A stretch of 64,000 bases of DNA from Photobacterium sp. GJ3 (GCF_018199995.1 NZ_CP073579.1:248001-312000), one strand, 5' to 3'; positions 27,800 to 37,067 are shown, numbered from the stretch's first letter. The notes: a model not told the origin generated them from the letters alone. Made by a program: numbers and translations.

Positions 27800-29521
27800 A
27801 TGAAAGAACAGATGAAACAATGGTTAGCACGCGATCCGGATCCAGTCACGCGCGAGGAACTACAACAATTAATCGATGCGGGCAACGCGCAGGAGCTTGC
27901 AGCGCGTTTCTCAGGACGACTCGCATTCGGGACGGCTGGTCTGCGAGGGATTGTCGGCGCAGGACCGAACCGGATGAACCGGCTGGTCATTCAGGAAACG
28001 TCCACCGGACTCGGTCATTATCTGATGAAAACGGTGGGCACAGCAGCAGAGCAGGGTGTGGTGATAGGCTATGATGGCCGGCCGGATTCCAAAGCTTTCG
28101 CCCATGATGCAGCGGCTGTGCTAACCGCATTGGGCATCAAGGTTTATCTGACACATGCTGTCGCGCCAACCCCGCTGGTCGCGTATGGAGTAACCGCGCT
28201 GAACGCAGCGGCAGGGATTGTGGTGACGGCCAGTCATAACCCGCCTGCCTATAATGGCTTTAAAGTGTACTGGGGCAATGGGGCTCAGATTATACCGCCG
28301 CATGATCAAGGGATTGCTGCAGAAATCGATCAGGCTGCGGTGCAGCCTCTGAAACTGCTGGCGTTGGATGAAGCGCAGCAGAAAGGTTTGCTGGTTTGGC
28401 TGGATGAGCTGTTTTATCAGGATTACCGCGAGCGGGTGAAAGCGAGTGCTCTGTTGCAAAATCACACGGAGCCGGCCTCTGTCAGTATTGCTTACACGGC
28501 GATGCATGGTGTCGGTGCAGAGTTGGCGGAAACCGTGCTAGCTGATGCCGGGTTTACTCAGGTCTACAGCGTTGCGGCGCAACGGGAACCGGATGGCACT
28601 TTCCCGACAGTGAACTTTCCGAATCCGGAAGAACCCGGAGCGATGGATTTGGTGATCGCCGAAGCCAAAAAACATCAGGCCACCCTTGCCTGTGCGAATG
28701 ATCCTGATGCGGATCGCTTCGCTGTGGCTGTTCGTACCGAAGAAGGCGAGTACAAAATGCTGACCGGGGATCAGGTTGGCGTTTTGCTGGGTCATTATTT
28801 GCTGACCCGAACCAATCCTGAAGAAAGCCTTGTCGGCACGACTATTGTTTCTTCCAGCCTGCTGCAGAAAATCGCAACTGCGGTTGGGGCTGAATACTTC
28901 CAGACACTGACCGGCTTTAAATGGCTGACAAATGTCGCCATGCAAAAGCAGTCGGGCAGCAAACAATTCCTGTTTGCGTACGAAGAAGCGCTGGGTTACA
29001 CCGTGGGTAATATGGTCTGGGATAAAGATGGCTTGACCGCATTACTTGCGTTCGCGCAATTGACCGCAGAGCTGGCATCCCATGGCCGGACTGTCTGGGA
29101 TCAGTTGGAAGCGATTTACCGTGAACACGGGATTTATCTGAATGCTCAGGTCAGTATTGCACTGTCTCCGAATTCGCCACCGATTGGTGACAGCTTACGT
29201 CAGCAACCACCGGAAGAGATTGCAGGCCGGAATATTGTCCGGATTGACGATCTGAAAACGTCCACACGTCATTTTTCAGATGGCACAACAGAGGCGATTG
29301 ATTTGCCGGGCAGTGATGTGCTGATTTATTTTCTGGAAGATGAGTCGAGAGTGGTCGTTCGTCCTTCGGGCACAGAGCCAAAACTCAAATGTTATTACGA
29401 GGTGATTGAGGTGATCGATCAGGTCGATACATTAGCGCATGGGTTTCAGCGAGCGCAAAGCAGCATGGATGAACTGCTACGCCGTCATCAGAACAGCCTG
29501 ACCGGTCTGACCGCAGACTAA
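27800..29521 (+). CDS. Phosphoglucomutase/phosphomannomutase family protein (PGM2-like)
   Basis: The 573-residue enzyme has the four active-site loops of alpha-D-phosphohexomutases: the catalytic phosphoserine loop TASHNPPAYNG, the metal loop DPDADRF, the sugar-binding EEALGY and the phosphate-binding RPSGTEPKLK. FGTAGLRG near the N terminus is typical of the longer PGM2-like branch, which acts on glucose 1-phosphate, mannose phosphate or phosphopentoses. It connects sugar phosphates to glycogen, trehalose or envelope-sugar synthesis. I chose ATG 27800 (AGGA nine bases upstream); an upstream frame from 27758 has no ribosome-binding site. The gene is monocistronic and closes in a strong hairpin. 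Confidence 0.9.
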   Translation: MKEQMKQWLARDPDPVTREELQQLIDAGNAQELAARFSGRLAFGTAGLRGIVGAGPNRMNRLVIQETSTGLGHYLMKTVGTAAEQGVVIGYDGRPDSKAFAHDAAAVLTALGIKVYLTHAVAPTPLVAYGVTALNAAAGIVVTASHNPPAYNGFKVYWGNGAQIIPPHDQGIAAEIDQAAVQPLKLLALDEAQQKGLLVWLDELFYQDYRERVKASALLQNHTEPASVSIAYTAMHGVGAELAETVLADAGFTQVYSVAAQREPDGTFPTVNFPNPEEPGAMDLVIAEAKKHQATLACANDPDADRFAVAVRTEEGEYKMLTGDQVGVLLGHYLLTRTNPEESLVGTTIVSSSLLQKIATAVGAEYFQTLTGFKWLTNVAMQKQSGSKQFLFAYEEALGYTVGNMVWDKDGLTALLAFAQLTAELASHGRTVWDQLEAIYREHGIYLNAQVSIALSPNSPPIGDSLRQQPPEEIAGRNIVRIDDLKTSTRHFSDGTTEAIDLPGSDVLIYFLEDESRVVVRPSGTEPKLKCYYEVIEVIDQVDTLAHGFQRAQSSMDELLRRHQNSLTGLTAD

Positions 29522-29557
29522 ACCGGCCCCAAACTTCCTGAACCGGGAAGCCTGAAC

Positions 29558-29584
29558 ATAAACGCCAGCATTGCTGGCGTTTAT
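29558..29584. terminator. Bidirectional terminator hairpin between convergent genes
   Basis: A 12-bp stem (29558-29569 with 29573-29584; core AACGCCAGC/GCTGGCGTT) around a 3-base loop separates the phosphomutase gene from the convergent DUF3069 gene and can serve both. Confidence 0.75.
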
Positions 29585-29595
29585 GTCTCTGTAGA

Positions 29596-30144
29596 TCAGT
29601 GCGCTTGTGTGTCACCGTTGTCATTCAGACTGGCATAGTGGTGCAGCAGCTCGGTCAGCGTTTTAATCCAGCCGAAGGCATCTTTCGGTGGGGTCACCAG
29701 AATCTTTTCGACGGCTGCACAATGCTGTTCCAGTGTCACTGCGGCTTCAAGCTGGAATGCCACAGCATAAAAATGCCACAGCAGCAAACGACTCATCCGT
29801 TCAGTATTCTGAGTGGCTTGATCGGAATCCGCAAAAGCAGACGAAACCTCTCCCAAAGCAATCGCAGACATTCGCAGCATGGCATCAAACTGTGCCGAAC
29901 GTAATCTGTCTTCCGTTTCGGTTTCTTCCGGTTCAAACGTGAACAGCTCTTCCATCACGCCTTCAGGCACCATGCGGGTCAGAATACGCTGGCTGAATTC
30001 TTCCAGTTCATGACGTGGCATGGTGAGCAGACAGCTCAGTGTGTAATCCCGTTGCATTGCTTCTTCAACTCCCGGTTGGCCTGCAAATGATAAAGGGGCG
30101 TATTGTGCTTGAAGGGACTGTGAAATACTACCGATTCCAGCCAT
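29596..30144 (-). CDS. DUF3069-family protein
   Basis: The 182-residue product is a soluble, mostly helical and acidic protein with a start at ATG 30144 close to the divergent mrcB promoter. Segments such as 'RDYTLSCLLTMPRHELEEFSQRIL' and 'WHFYAVAFQLEAAVTLEQHC' fit the vibrio-specific DUF3069 family. No catalytic motif is seen and the function is unknown. The gene faces phosphomutase across a shared terminator and diverges from mrcB, a common vibrio neighbourhood. Confidence 0.65.
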   Translation of the reverse strand: MAGIGSISQSLQAQYAPLSFAGQPGVEEAMQRDYTLSCLLTMPRHELEEFSQRILTRMVPEGVMEELFTFEPEETETEDRLRSAQFDAMLRMSAIALGEVSSAFADSDQATQNTERMSRLLLWHFYAVAFQLEAAVTLEQHCAAVEKILVTPPKDAFGWIKTLTELLHHYASLNDNGDTQAH

Positions 30145-30301
30145 GAACCGCGGTTGGCACCGCTTTTGAGTGCTTCAGACCGTCAATGAGTTGACACAGG
30201 TTTGACAAGAAATGAGCAGAATTTAGCTATCTTGCAGGCCGTAATTGACTTTAGACTATGCTGGGTGTGCATACATCCGGCAGCAAGCAAAGAAGATGAG
30301 A

Positions 30302-32635
30302 ATGACTGAGTCCGTACAACAATCTGACCATACTTCAGAGCGTTACCTGAAAAACCAGCCGCCAGGTGGTGAGAAACCGCCTCGTCGCAGCAAGTGGAAA
30401 ATGCTGGTGGTGCTGGCTTTGATGGTGATTCTGGGCATGACAGCGATGTTAGGTCTGACCTTGAATCAACAGATCGAAGAAAAATTTTCCGGCCAGTTAT
30501 GGCAGCTGCCTTCTGTGGTTTATGCACGGGAGCTGGTGCTTGAGCCCGGCGCTCAGGTTCGGTATGAAGAACTGGTCAAAGAGCTGGAGGCCCTGAACTA
30601 CAGAAAAGTCAGCAAGCCGACCCGTGTGGGTGAGTACAGCACCAGCCGCCTGAAAGTGGAATTCATTCGACGCCCGTTTCAGTCCCGGACCGGACCGCAG
30701 CCAGCACGCCATGTCAGCGTGTCGTTTGACTACAACACAGTGCGGCGTGTGGTCGATGTGAATACCAACCGCGAGTACGGGATCTTTTCTGTTGAGCCGC
30801 AAATGCTGGGTATGCTGGAAACGGATTCTGATGAGCTGCGTCTTTATCAGCCAAAAGCAGAGATGCCAGCGACACTGATCGATGCGCTGCTGGTGACAGA
30901 AGATCGGGATTACTACACCCATGACGGTGTCTCTGTCGTGGCGATTGGCCGTGCTTTTCTGGCAAATATGAAAGCGGGCCGAACGGTTCAGGGCGGCAGT
31001 ACGCTGACCCAGCAGCTGGCGAAAAACCTTTTTCTTTCCAGTGAACGCAGTTTCTGGCGCAAGTTTAAAGAAGCCTATATGGCGATGATCATTGATTATC
31101 GTTACAACAAAGACGAAGTGCTGGATGCTTATCTGAATCAGGTTTATCTGGCGCAAAGCGGATCTGATGCGGTGCATGGTTTTGCGCTGGGATCCCGTTT
31201 TTACTTTGGGCTTCCGTTGTCTGAACTGCGTGTCGATCAGCAGGCGCTGCTGGTCGGTATGGTGAAAGGGCCGTCTTATTATAATCCGTGGCGTTATCCG
31301 GAACGTGCCAAAGAGCGACGCGATCTGGTCCTGAGCCTGATGCATGATGAGAAAAAGATCGACGAAGCCACGTATCAGGAAGCCATCAAGCAAGGTCTGG
31401 ATTTGCAGCCGAAGGGACATGTGGCGGGTCGTCAGCCAGCGTTCTTCAGCTTGTTGAAACAAGAACTGAATGAGAAAGTGAGTCAGGGTTATCAGCCGGG
31501 GATGGGGCTGCGGGTTTACACCACGCTGGATCCGATTTCTCAAGCCAATGCTGAAAATGTCGTCCGCTCAAAAATGGCTGCCATGAAAAAGCAACATGGG
31601 AAACAGCTTGAAACCGCAGTTGTGGTCGCCGACCGCCAAACGGGTGAAGTCCGTGCCATGGTTGGCGGCAGCCGCCCTGAATTCGACGGATTTAACCGAG
31701 CCCTGGATGCCCGTCGTCAGATTGGTTCTGTCGTGAAACCTGCCGTTTACCTGTCTGCACTGGCGCGCCCGGAGCGATTTAGTCTGGGCAGTAATCTGGA
31801 CGACAAGCCGCTGACGTTAACTGATGAGAAAGGAAAAACCTGGTCACCTCGCAATTATGATCGTCAGTATCGTGGTGAAGTGCCTCTGGTTCAGGCGCTG
31901 GCCCGCTCCTACAACATTCCGACGGTGAATCTGGGAATGGCCGTTGGTCTGGACAATGTCATCAGTACGATGGAAGAACTGGGGGTTGATCCGGCTCAGA
32001 TCCCGCATGTGCCAGCGATTTTGCTGGGGGCATTTACCTTGTCGCCTTATGAAGTGACGCAAATGTACCAGACGATTGCGAACGAAGGCCGCCGCAGCCC
32101 GCTGACGGCACTGAGTGCGGTGACGGACAGGGACGGAAAAATGATCTACCAGCACTTGCCTTCCACCCAGCAGGTGGTTTCAAAGCAATCTGCATGGCTA
32201 ACGATGTATGCAATGCAGAAAGTGGTGACTGAAGGGACAGCCCGTTATCTGGACTCCATCCTGCCGTCACTGAAACTGGCGGGGAAAACCGGCACGTCAG
32301 ATGAAGGCCGTGACAGTTGGTATGTCGGTGTAGACGGACGTGAAGTGGTGACGGTCTGGATGGGACGGGATGATAATAAAAACGTGAAACTGACCGGATC
32401 GTCGGGTCCGCTGAGACTCTACAGCGAGTACATCCAGAAACGCGATCCCGAGCCGCTGACCCTGAAAGAGCCAAAAGGAATGACCGATGTTGCTTATCAG
32501 ATGAATCAGCAGGGTGGCTTAACGCAGGCGTGTATCGGGCAGGTTGAATTACCGGTCTGGGATAAAAATGGTCGCCAGAGCATGAATTGCGAGAATAAAG
32601 TTTCAACGATTATTCGCTCTATCTTTAACTGGTAA
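30302..32635 (+). CDS. mrcB: Penicillin-binding protein 1B, bifunctional peptidoglycan synthase
   Basis: The 777-residue protein has a short cytosolic tail, one membrane anchor (about 32-55), a UB2H-like region (about 75-165), a GT51 glycosyltransferase domain (catalytic Glu in TEDRDYY, then GGSTLTQQLAKNLFL) and a transpeptidase domain with the three penicillin-binding motifs: S-V-V-K in GSVVKP, SYN, and KTG in GKTGTSDEG. It polymerises glycan strands and cross-links peptides in the periplasm. ATG 30302 is placed six bases after GAAG; ATG 30296 is an alternative start. A strong terminator follows, so it is probably transcribed alone. The LpoB activator is not nearby. Confidence 0.95.
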   Translation: MTESVQQSDHTSERYLKNQPPGGEKPPRRSKWKMLVVLALMVILGMTAMLGLTLNQQIEEKFSGQLWQLPSVVYARELVLEPGAQVRYEELVKELEALNYRKVSKPTRVGEYSTSRLKVEFIRRPFQSRTGPQPARHVSVSFDYNTVRRVVDVNTNREYGIFSVEPQMLGMLETDSDELRLYQPKAEMPATLIDALLVTEDRDYYTHDGVSVVAIGRAFLANMKAGRTVQGGSTLTQQLAKNLFLSSERSFWRKFKEAYMAMIIDYRYNKDEVLDAYLNQVYLAQSGSDAVHGFALGSRFYFGLPLSELRVDQQALLVGMVKGPSYYNPWRYPERAKERRDLVLSLMHDEKKIDEATYQEAIKQGLDLQPKGHVAGRQPAFFSLLKQELNEKVSQGYQPGMGLRVYTTLDPISQANAENVVRSKMAAMKKQHGKQLETAVVVADRQTGEVRAMVGGSRPEFDGFNRALDARRQIGSVVKPAVYLSALARPERFSLGSNLDDKPLTLTDEKGKTWSPRNYDRQYRGEVPLVQALARSYNIPTVNLGMAVGLDNVISTMEELGVDPAQIPHVPAILLGAFTLSPYEVTQMYQTIANEGRRSPLTALSAVTDRDGKMIYQHLPSTQQVVSKQSAWLTMYAMQKVVTEGTARYLDSILPSLKLAGKTGTSDEGRDSWYVGVDGREVVTVWMGRDDNKNVKLTGSSGPLRLYSEYIQKRDPEPLTLKEPKGMTDVAYQMNQQGGLTQACIGQVELPVWDKNGRQSMNCENKVSTIIRSIFNW

Positions 32636-32659
32636 CACGCGACAAGCGTGGCAATCATC

Positions 32660-32692
32660 AACGGGTCGGTTACAATGCCGACCCGTTTTTTT
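32660..32692 (+). terminator. Intrinsic terminator after mrcB
   Basis: A 10-bp stem (AACGGGTCGG 32660-32669, CCGACCCGTT 32678-32687) with an 8-base loop and a run of T. Confidence 0.9.
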
Positions 32693-32709
32693 ATCAGAGG
32701 TTGAACCGA

Positions 32710-33237
32710 ATGCGGCTCTTAAAAACAGTGGTGCATCCAGATGTCGCCGATCAACAGGGATCGATGTTTTACCGGAAAGCGACCCGCGCCATTATTCTGG
32801 ATGGCGAAGATATTCTGATGCTCTACACCGCACGTTACCACGATTATTCATTACCGGGCGGTGGTGTGGATGAACATGAATCCATTGAGTCGGGTTTGAT
32901 CCGGGAGCTGGAAGAAGAAACTGGCGCAAGAAATATTCATGATATTCAGCCGTTTGGCATTTATGAAGAATTCCGGCCCTGGTACAAACCTGATTTCGAC
33001 ATCATGCATATGGAATCTTTCTGTTTCACCTGCACCATTGACCGGGTGCTTGGCGAAACGCGCCTGGAGGCATATGAAGTCCGGAATGGCATGAAGCCCG
33101 TCTGGATCAACATCCATCAGGCCATTGCGCATAATGAAGAAACGCTGGCGAAGAGCGAGAAGAAAGGTTTATCCGTTGAGCGCGAGCTGTTCTTGCTGAA
33201 AACGATTCGTGATGAGCTGATGACTATCAGTGCTTAA
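32710..33237 (+). CDS. NUDIX hydrolase
   Basis: A 175-residue protein with a complete NUDIX box starting at GGGVDEHESIESG and continuing into RELEEETG, which fits Gx5Ex7REUXEEXGU. The box coordinates Mg2+ for hydrolysis of a nucleoside diphosphate linked to another group. ATG 32710 is preferred because AGAGG lies nine bases upstream; a TTG at 32701 would sit directly on that site. The substrate cannot be inferred. Confidence 0.88.
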   Translation: MRLLKTVVHPDVADQQGSMFYRKATRAIILDGEDILMLYTARYHDYSLPGGGVDEHESIESGLIRELEEETGARNIHDIQPFGIYEEFRPWYKPDFDIMHMESFCFTCTIDRVLGETRLEAYEVRNGMKPVWINIHQAIAHNEETLAKSEKKGLSVERELFLLKTIRDELMTISA

Positions 33238-33355
33238 TCATGGAAACGATGACTCTCTGACGTGAAGTGACACGAAATCTTTCGGATGAATACAACGATA
33301 ACTCGTGAAAAAGACTAATATTAATCATCCTGAAAATGTTGGAGAGGATTTCTCA

Positions 33356-33940
33356 ATGCGTACCCGTCACTTGTTCGTTACCCTGCTCGCTGTGTTTCCG
33401 CTGTGCTCGTTTGCAGCCTGGAAATTGGATAATAACCAGTCAGAGCTGAAATTTTTATCGGTCAAGAATAACGCTGTGATTGAACAGCACGCGATTAAAC
33501 AGCTGGAAGGTTCCCTGACGGATGAGGGCAAGGTGCAACTGATGCTGGATCTGAGCAGTGTCGATACTCAAATTCCGATTCGTGACGAGCGGATGAAAAC
33601 CATGCTGTTTCGGGTTGCCGATTATCCGAAAGCCATGCTGGAAGGAGAAGTTGATGTCTCTGGCCTGGGCGATCTGAAAACAGGTGAAACACTGAGCCAG
33701 CAAGTGTCACTGAAGCTGAATCTTCATGGCGCGATTAACCCAGTGAATGCGGATCTGATGATCACGCGTCTGGTGGATGACACCCTGATGATCAGTTCCA
33801 AAAGCCCGGTGATTATCGACGCGAAAGCATTCGGGATGGAATCTGGCCTGAAGGCGCTTCAAGAGGTCGCTAACCTGAATGGTATCTTGCCGAGTGTGCC
33901 CGTGTTCGTGAACCTCGCCTTTGTACCTGATGAGTCTTAA
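33356..33940 (+). CDS. YceI-family periplasmic lipid-binding protein
   Basis: The 194-residue product starts at ATG 33356 after GGAGAGG and has a signal peptide ending near CSFA|AWKLDN. The mature protein matches the YceI lipocalin-like fold: 'WKLDNNQSELKFLSVKN', 'IPIRDERMKTMLF', 'LNLHGAINPVNADLMITRL'. YceI proteins bind polyprenyl or fatty lipids in the periplasm and some are induced by base or osmotic stress. Single gene. Confidence 0.85.
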   Translation: MRTRHLFVTLLAVFPLCSFAAWKLDNNQSELKFLSVKNNAVIEQHAIKQLEGSLTDEGKVQLMLDLSSVDTQIPIRDERMKTMLFRVADYPKAMLEGEVDVSGLGDLKTGETLSQQVSLKLNLHGAINPVNADLMITRLVDDTLMISSKSPVIIDAKAFGMESGLKALQEVANLNGILPSVPVFVNLAFVPDES

Positions 33941-34015
33941 CTGGCTGAATCCATTGACCCAAGCGGTGATGCTCTTTATGCTCATGTCTGTTTTCTGAAG
34001 TAAGCAGGAGCGGTC

Positions 34016-34633
34016 ATGAAGAGCGTCACAGTCAATGGAAATCAGGTGAAGCCAGGAAAAATTGTGTGTGTCGGACGGAATTACGTGGCTCATATTGAAG
34101 AGCTGGGGAACGAAATGCCGGAAGATATGGTGATTTTTCTGAAACCCAATACGGCCATTGGGACACAGCTGGCAGCAACGCATCATGGCGAAGCCTTGCA
34201 TTATGAAGCTGAAATTGTCTATCACTATCAGCATGGTCGTTTCAATGCTGCGGCTATTGGTTTGGACCTCACCAAGCGTGACTTACAAACCCGACTGAAA
34301 AGCAAAGGCCTGCCGTGGGAGCGGTGTAAAGTGTTTGAAGGGGCCGCATTGTTCAGTGACTTCGTGACTTTACCGGAAACAGCAGCCCCCTTAGGGCTGA
34401 CTTTAAAAATTGACGATGAACTGGCACAGCAAGGGGATACGACGCTGATGCTCTATCCGCCGGATGTAATTCTTGAAGAAGTCCAGCAGATCATTCCTCT
34501 GGAAGATGGCGACTTAGTGATGACTGGCACGCCGCAAGGGGTTGGGGTGATTCAAAGCGGGCAGGTCTTTCAGGGCGCACTGATTTGTGCAGGTGAAACG
34601 CTGGTGAAATCAACCTGGCGTGCTGCGGATTAA
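34016..34633 (+). CDS. Fumarylacetoacetate hydrolase (FAH) family protein
   Basis: The 205-residue protein resembles the short FAHD1/YcgM branch: VCVGRNYVAHIEEL, FLKPNTAIG, the metal-ligand segment HYEAEIV, and the later GDLVMTGTPQGVG. Members of this branch act as acylpyruvate hydrolases or oxaloacetate decarboxylases with Mg2+. AGGAG upstream supports the ATG at 34016. The next small gene follows by 34 bases and may be co-transcribed. Confidence 0.9.
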   Translation: MKSVTVNGNQVKPGKIVCVGRNYVAHIEELGNEMPEDMVIFLKPNTAIGTQLAATHHGEALHYEAEIVYHYQHGRFNAAAIGLDLTKRDLQTRLKSKGLPWERCKVFEGAALFSDFVTLPETAAPLGLTLKIDDELAQQGDTTLMLYPPDVILEEVQQIIPLEDGDLVMTGTPQGVGVIQSGQVFQGALICAGETLVKSTWRAAD

Positions 34634-34667
34634 CGGCTCAAATCGCGTATGAAATGGATCGATATCG

Positions 34668-34901
34668 ATGTTTGATAAGCGGGATCTGGTCAAACTGGCC
34701 AATATGAAAATGCCATTTGGCAAATACAGCGGGCGCGTATTGATTGATTTGCCAGAGCCTTATTTATTGTGGTTTGCCAAGCAAGGCTTCCCGGAAGGTG
34801 AATTGGGCCGTTTAATGGCCATGGCTCTGGAAATGCAGATTGAAGGACTGGAGTCCGTGATTCGGCCCTTGAAGGGGTACTCAGAAGCACCGGATCATTA
34901 A
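34668..34901 (+). CDS. DUF3820-family small protein
   Basis: A 77-residue protein with the DUF3820 core 'MPFGKYSGRVLIDLPEPYLLWF' split around a conserved MPFGKY turn and the following FAKQGFPEGELG. The family is annotated as a putative quorum-sensing-regulated virulence factor, without known activity. It lies directly after the FAH-family gene. Confidence 0.8.
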   Translation: MFDKRDLVKLANMKMPFGKYSGRVLIDLPEPYLLWFAKQGFPEGELGRLMAMALEMQIEGLESVIRPLKGYSEAPDH

Positions 34902-34921
34902 CCTTACCCTGATGAATACAC

Positions 34922-34946
34922 AACGGGAGCCTGTGAGGCTCCCGTT
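34922..34946. terminator. Hairpin between convergent DUF3820 and DUF3010 genes
   Basis: An 11-bp perfect stem (AACGGGAGCCT 34922-34932, AGGCTCCCGTT 34936-34946) with a 3-base loop. T tracts are short, but position and stability support termination on both strands. Confidence 0.7.
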
Positions 34947-34952
34947 CGATGT

Positions 34953-35375
34953 TTATTTGCTCAAAAATGCATAGCCCGTGACAAAGGCATTTTCCTGGAA
35001 CTGACGCAGTCCGGTACTGCGAAAATCAACAGACAGCGGATTACGCTTCAGTTTCTCTTTCACGTCAGCATTGCTCATGAAGCTGACTTCCAGCCCTTCG
35101 ATCAATTGAATCGCGGCTTCCATTTTAAAGCTTTCTGCGCTGCCCGCGTGCTTTCCGCGTGTCTCACGGCTTTTGATAACAACCTGAGTCACCTGATAGT
35201 CTTCAGCCAGTTTGCTGAATGTTTTCTGGAAGTGACGCATCGATTCGAAATCTGTACTGCTTTGCAGCATCAGTTTTTGAGTACGGCAGTCAGGGATAGA
35301 GAACATCCCTTGTTCCAGAGACAACAGACATAGATGGGCTTCATTCCCTTTCAGTTCAACAGCAAAAATTTTCAT
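34953..35375 (-). CDS. DUF3010-family protein
   Basis: The 140-residue soluble product begins MKIFAVELKGNEAHLCLL. I chose ATG 35375; an in-frame ATG at 35417 lacks a ribosome-binding site. It fits the DUF3010 family of vibrios and shewanellae, which seems to have an RNase H-like outline (a strand-rich start and 'VVIKSRETRGKHAGSAESFKMEAAIQ'). Function is unknown. It is transcribed alone towards a shared terminator. Confidence 0.65.
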   Translation of the reverse strand: MKIFAVELKGNEAHLCLLSLEQGMFSIPDCRTQKLMLQSSTDFESMRHFQKTFSKLAEDYQVTQVVIKSRETRGKHAGSAESFKMEAAIQLIEGLEVSFMSNADVKEKLKRNPLSVDFRSTGLRQFQENAFVTGYAFLSK

Positions 35376-35604
35376 GGTTTTTCCAGAGCAGTGACTTTGG
35401 CGGCTATTGTAGGGCAACTCAGGTCAGACTGTTAGTGAAATTCGCTCGATTGCGTGGCTGAACCGTGCGTTTGCGTCGACATTGCTCAGGTCAGGCGGCG
35501 AACGGGGTGGATGTAACAATTTATGAATACATTCGGTTCTGATGCACAAATTTCGGCTTATACTTTGAATGATCAAGTGGTTGACTGTGATTGAGGGATT
35601 CAAC

Positions 35605-36048
35605 ATGAGATTCAGAGTGACTCCGCCATTGGTATTTTTGCTCACTTTAGCTGCGATGTATGTTCTGGCACGTTATGTTCCCCTCTGGCGATTTGATTTT
35701 CCGGGGAAAGTCCTGCTGGAATGGGTGTTCAGCCTGATGGCTGTCGGATTTGCGCTTGCTGGAATCATGGCATTTGCCCGCGCCAAAACCGCAATCAATC
35801 CGAAAAAAGCGTCCAGACTTGTCACTTCCGGGGTTTATCGCTACTCCAGGAATCCCATTTACCTCGGTTTGCTGCTGTTGCTGGTGGCAATTTTTCTGAA
35901 CTTATCGGCTTTGAGTAGCCTGATCATGATCCCCGTCTTTGTTTTCTATATGAACTCGGTACAAATTGCTGCGGAAGAACGTGTCTTAACACATGCGTTT
36001 GGTCAGCAATATATAGAGTATTGTCAGCATGTGCGCCGATGGTGTTAG
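35605..36048 (+). CDS. Isoprenylcysteine carboxyl methyltransferase-like membrane protein
   Basis: The 147-residue protein has about four membrane helices and ends with the S-adenosylmethionine-binding signature of the ICMT/PEMT fold: SGVYRYSRNPIYLG, then a C-terminal EERVLTHAFGQQYIEYCQHVRRW. Bacterial members methylate lipids or small substrates; the actual substrate is unknown. ATG 35605 follows GAGGG; the longer frame from 35569 is less likely. Confidence 0.82.
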   Translation: MRFRVTPPLVFLLTLAAMYVLARYVPLWRFDFPGKVLLEWVFSLMAVGFALAGIMAFARAKTAINPKKASRLVTSGVYRYSRNPIYLGLLLLLVAIFLNLSALSSLIMIPVFVFYMNSVQIAAEERVLTHAFGQQYIEYCQHVRRWC

Positions 36049-36078
36049 CCCCAGTTCGCGTAGTGTTCTCATTGGAAT

Positions 36079-36101
36079 GAAAAAAGGAGCTGCAATGCTC
36101 C
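36079..36101 (-). terminator. Intrinsic terminator of the HopJ-like gene
   Basis: On the minus strand, a short stem (GGAGC and GCTCC, 36086-36090 and 36097-36101) is followed by a T run (A run at 36080-36085 on the plus strand). It lies 24 bases after the stop. Confidence 0.65.
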
Positions 36102-36124
36102 CTGGTTGTTTGTCCTGTCGGATC

Positions 36125-36493
36125 TTAAAGCTGTTCTACGGATGCTTTTCGGGTTAAAGGCTGACCAGCAAAGCGGATACCCCGCCAACCGAATTTCATG
36201 AAATTCCGGATATTCATGTGGTCTGTGCCTTCTGGATTGTTCAGCACCGCCTCAAAATAATGATGTCCAAAACACGCCAGTGTTTCCTGTTCGGTGAGCT
36301 GGTGCAGTTGCGCAAAAGCAAAAATGCGACAGGAACCTTCGTTGCTGCCGGCTTCATTGGCCAGTGTTTCATTGTTCAGGCCGTTACTGAAAGCCGTTGG
36401 CTGGTAATCGTAATGCGCGTCAATTTCGCGTAATACCTGATCAAAGACAACCGTTTCAGGGGTTTCTTTGATGGTTTTGATCAGCGTATCCAT
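36125..36493 (-). CDS. HopJ type III effector-like family protein
   Basis: A 122-residue protein with the HopJ family pattern: AHYDYQPTAFSNG, NEGSCRIFAFAQL, ETLACFGHHYFEAVL, PEGTDHMNIRNFM. The family is named after a Pseudomonas syringae effector, but it is widespread in marine bacteria without plant hosts. A housekeeping role is likely, and no type III system is seen here. ATG 36493 is chosen over 36517. Confidence 0.82.
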   Translation of the reverse strand: MDTLIKTIKETPETVVFDQVLREIDAHYDYQPTAFSNGLNNETLANEAGSNEGSCRIFAFAQLHQLTEQETLACFGHHYFEAVLNNPEGTDHMNIRNFMKFGWRGIRFAGQPLTRKASVEQL

Positions 36494-36525
36494 GCTGTTT
36501 TCCTTCTTCAATTGCAAAGAGAAAG

Positions 36526-36547
36526 AAAAACGGGCAAGCCCGTTTTT
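36526..36547. terminator. Intrinsic terminator between DUF2750 and HopJ-like genes
   Basis: AAAAACGGG (36526-36534) and CCCGTTTTT (36539-36547) pair around CAAG, giving a stem with A and T tracts usable on either strand. It ends the DUF2750 transcript (minus strand). Confidence 0.8.
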
Positions 36548-36573
36548 CTCAAATGTGTTCCCGGCTGGCTGAA

Positions 36574-36975
36574 TCAGCGACGGCCTGCTTTCTGTGCCTG
36601 TTGCTTGAGTGCATCGTCGAATTCGTCCGGATACAGGATTAAACCTTCCTGATCCAGGTTCGGGAAAACAACAATGGCCAGCTCATCATCCTCAAGACCG
36701 GGTGTCCAGCGGCTGCGCCATTTATTGACTGAAATGGACTCAGGCTTGCAGTCTTCCCAGTCACCGGTTGCCCAGGCTTGCGCAAACTCCTGATTTGGCC
36801 AGACTGGTACACAGTCTTCGTCTTCGCTGTTGAGCATCACGCAGCCATGCTCATCAGTCAGAATCCAGATCTGTCCCTGAGTGGTGACTTCTTTCAGCAG
36901 GTACTGAAACCTTTTTTCTGCATCGTACTGCAGGATGGTTTCAATTTGTTCTTGGGATAAAGGGGAGATGGACAT
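36574..36975 (-). CDS. DUF2750-family protein, long form
   Basis: The 133-residue product, started at ATG 36975 (AGGATCC upstream), has the DUF2750 layout: N-terminal helix, 'GQIWILTDEHGCVMLNSEDEDCVPVWPNQEFAQAWATGDW' spread across residues about 35-75, then 'LDQEGLILYPDEF'. The family is acidic and soluble, of unknown function. A second, shorter member is encoded at 49347-49700. The long upstream ATG at 37038 has no ribosome-binding site. Confidence 0.72.
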   Translation of the reverse strand: MSISPLSQEQIETILQYDAEKRFQYLLKEVTTQGQIWILTDEHGCVMLNSEDEDCVPVWPNQEFAQAWATGDWEDCKPESISVNKWRSRWTPGLEDDELAIVVFPNLDQEGLILYPDEFDDALKQQAQKAGRR

Positions 36976-37067
36976 AGTTGGATCCTGTACTCGGATGGGG
37001 TTAGAAAGCGTATCGCTTTGTTTCGCAGCACTAAGCATAGTGGAAAGCAGGCGGGGAAGGAAGTGCC

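Noticed and set aside
30497..31543. 348-codon minus-strand frame antisense to mrcB
   Set aside because: The plus strand encodes PBP1B with all motifs; the antisense peptide has no domain and no ribosome-binding site.
36125..36493. HopJ-like protein considered as a type III effector
   Set aside because: The family is common in bacteria without type III secretion, and no secretion or chaperone genes are nearby.
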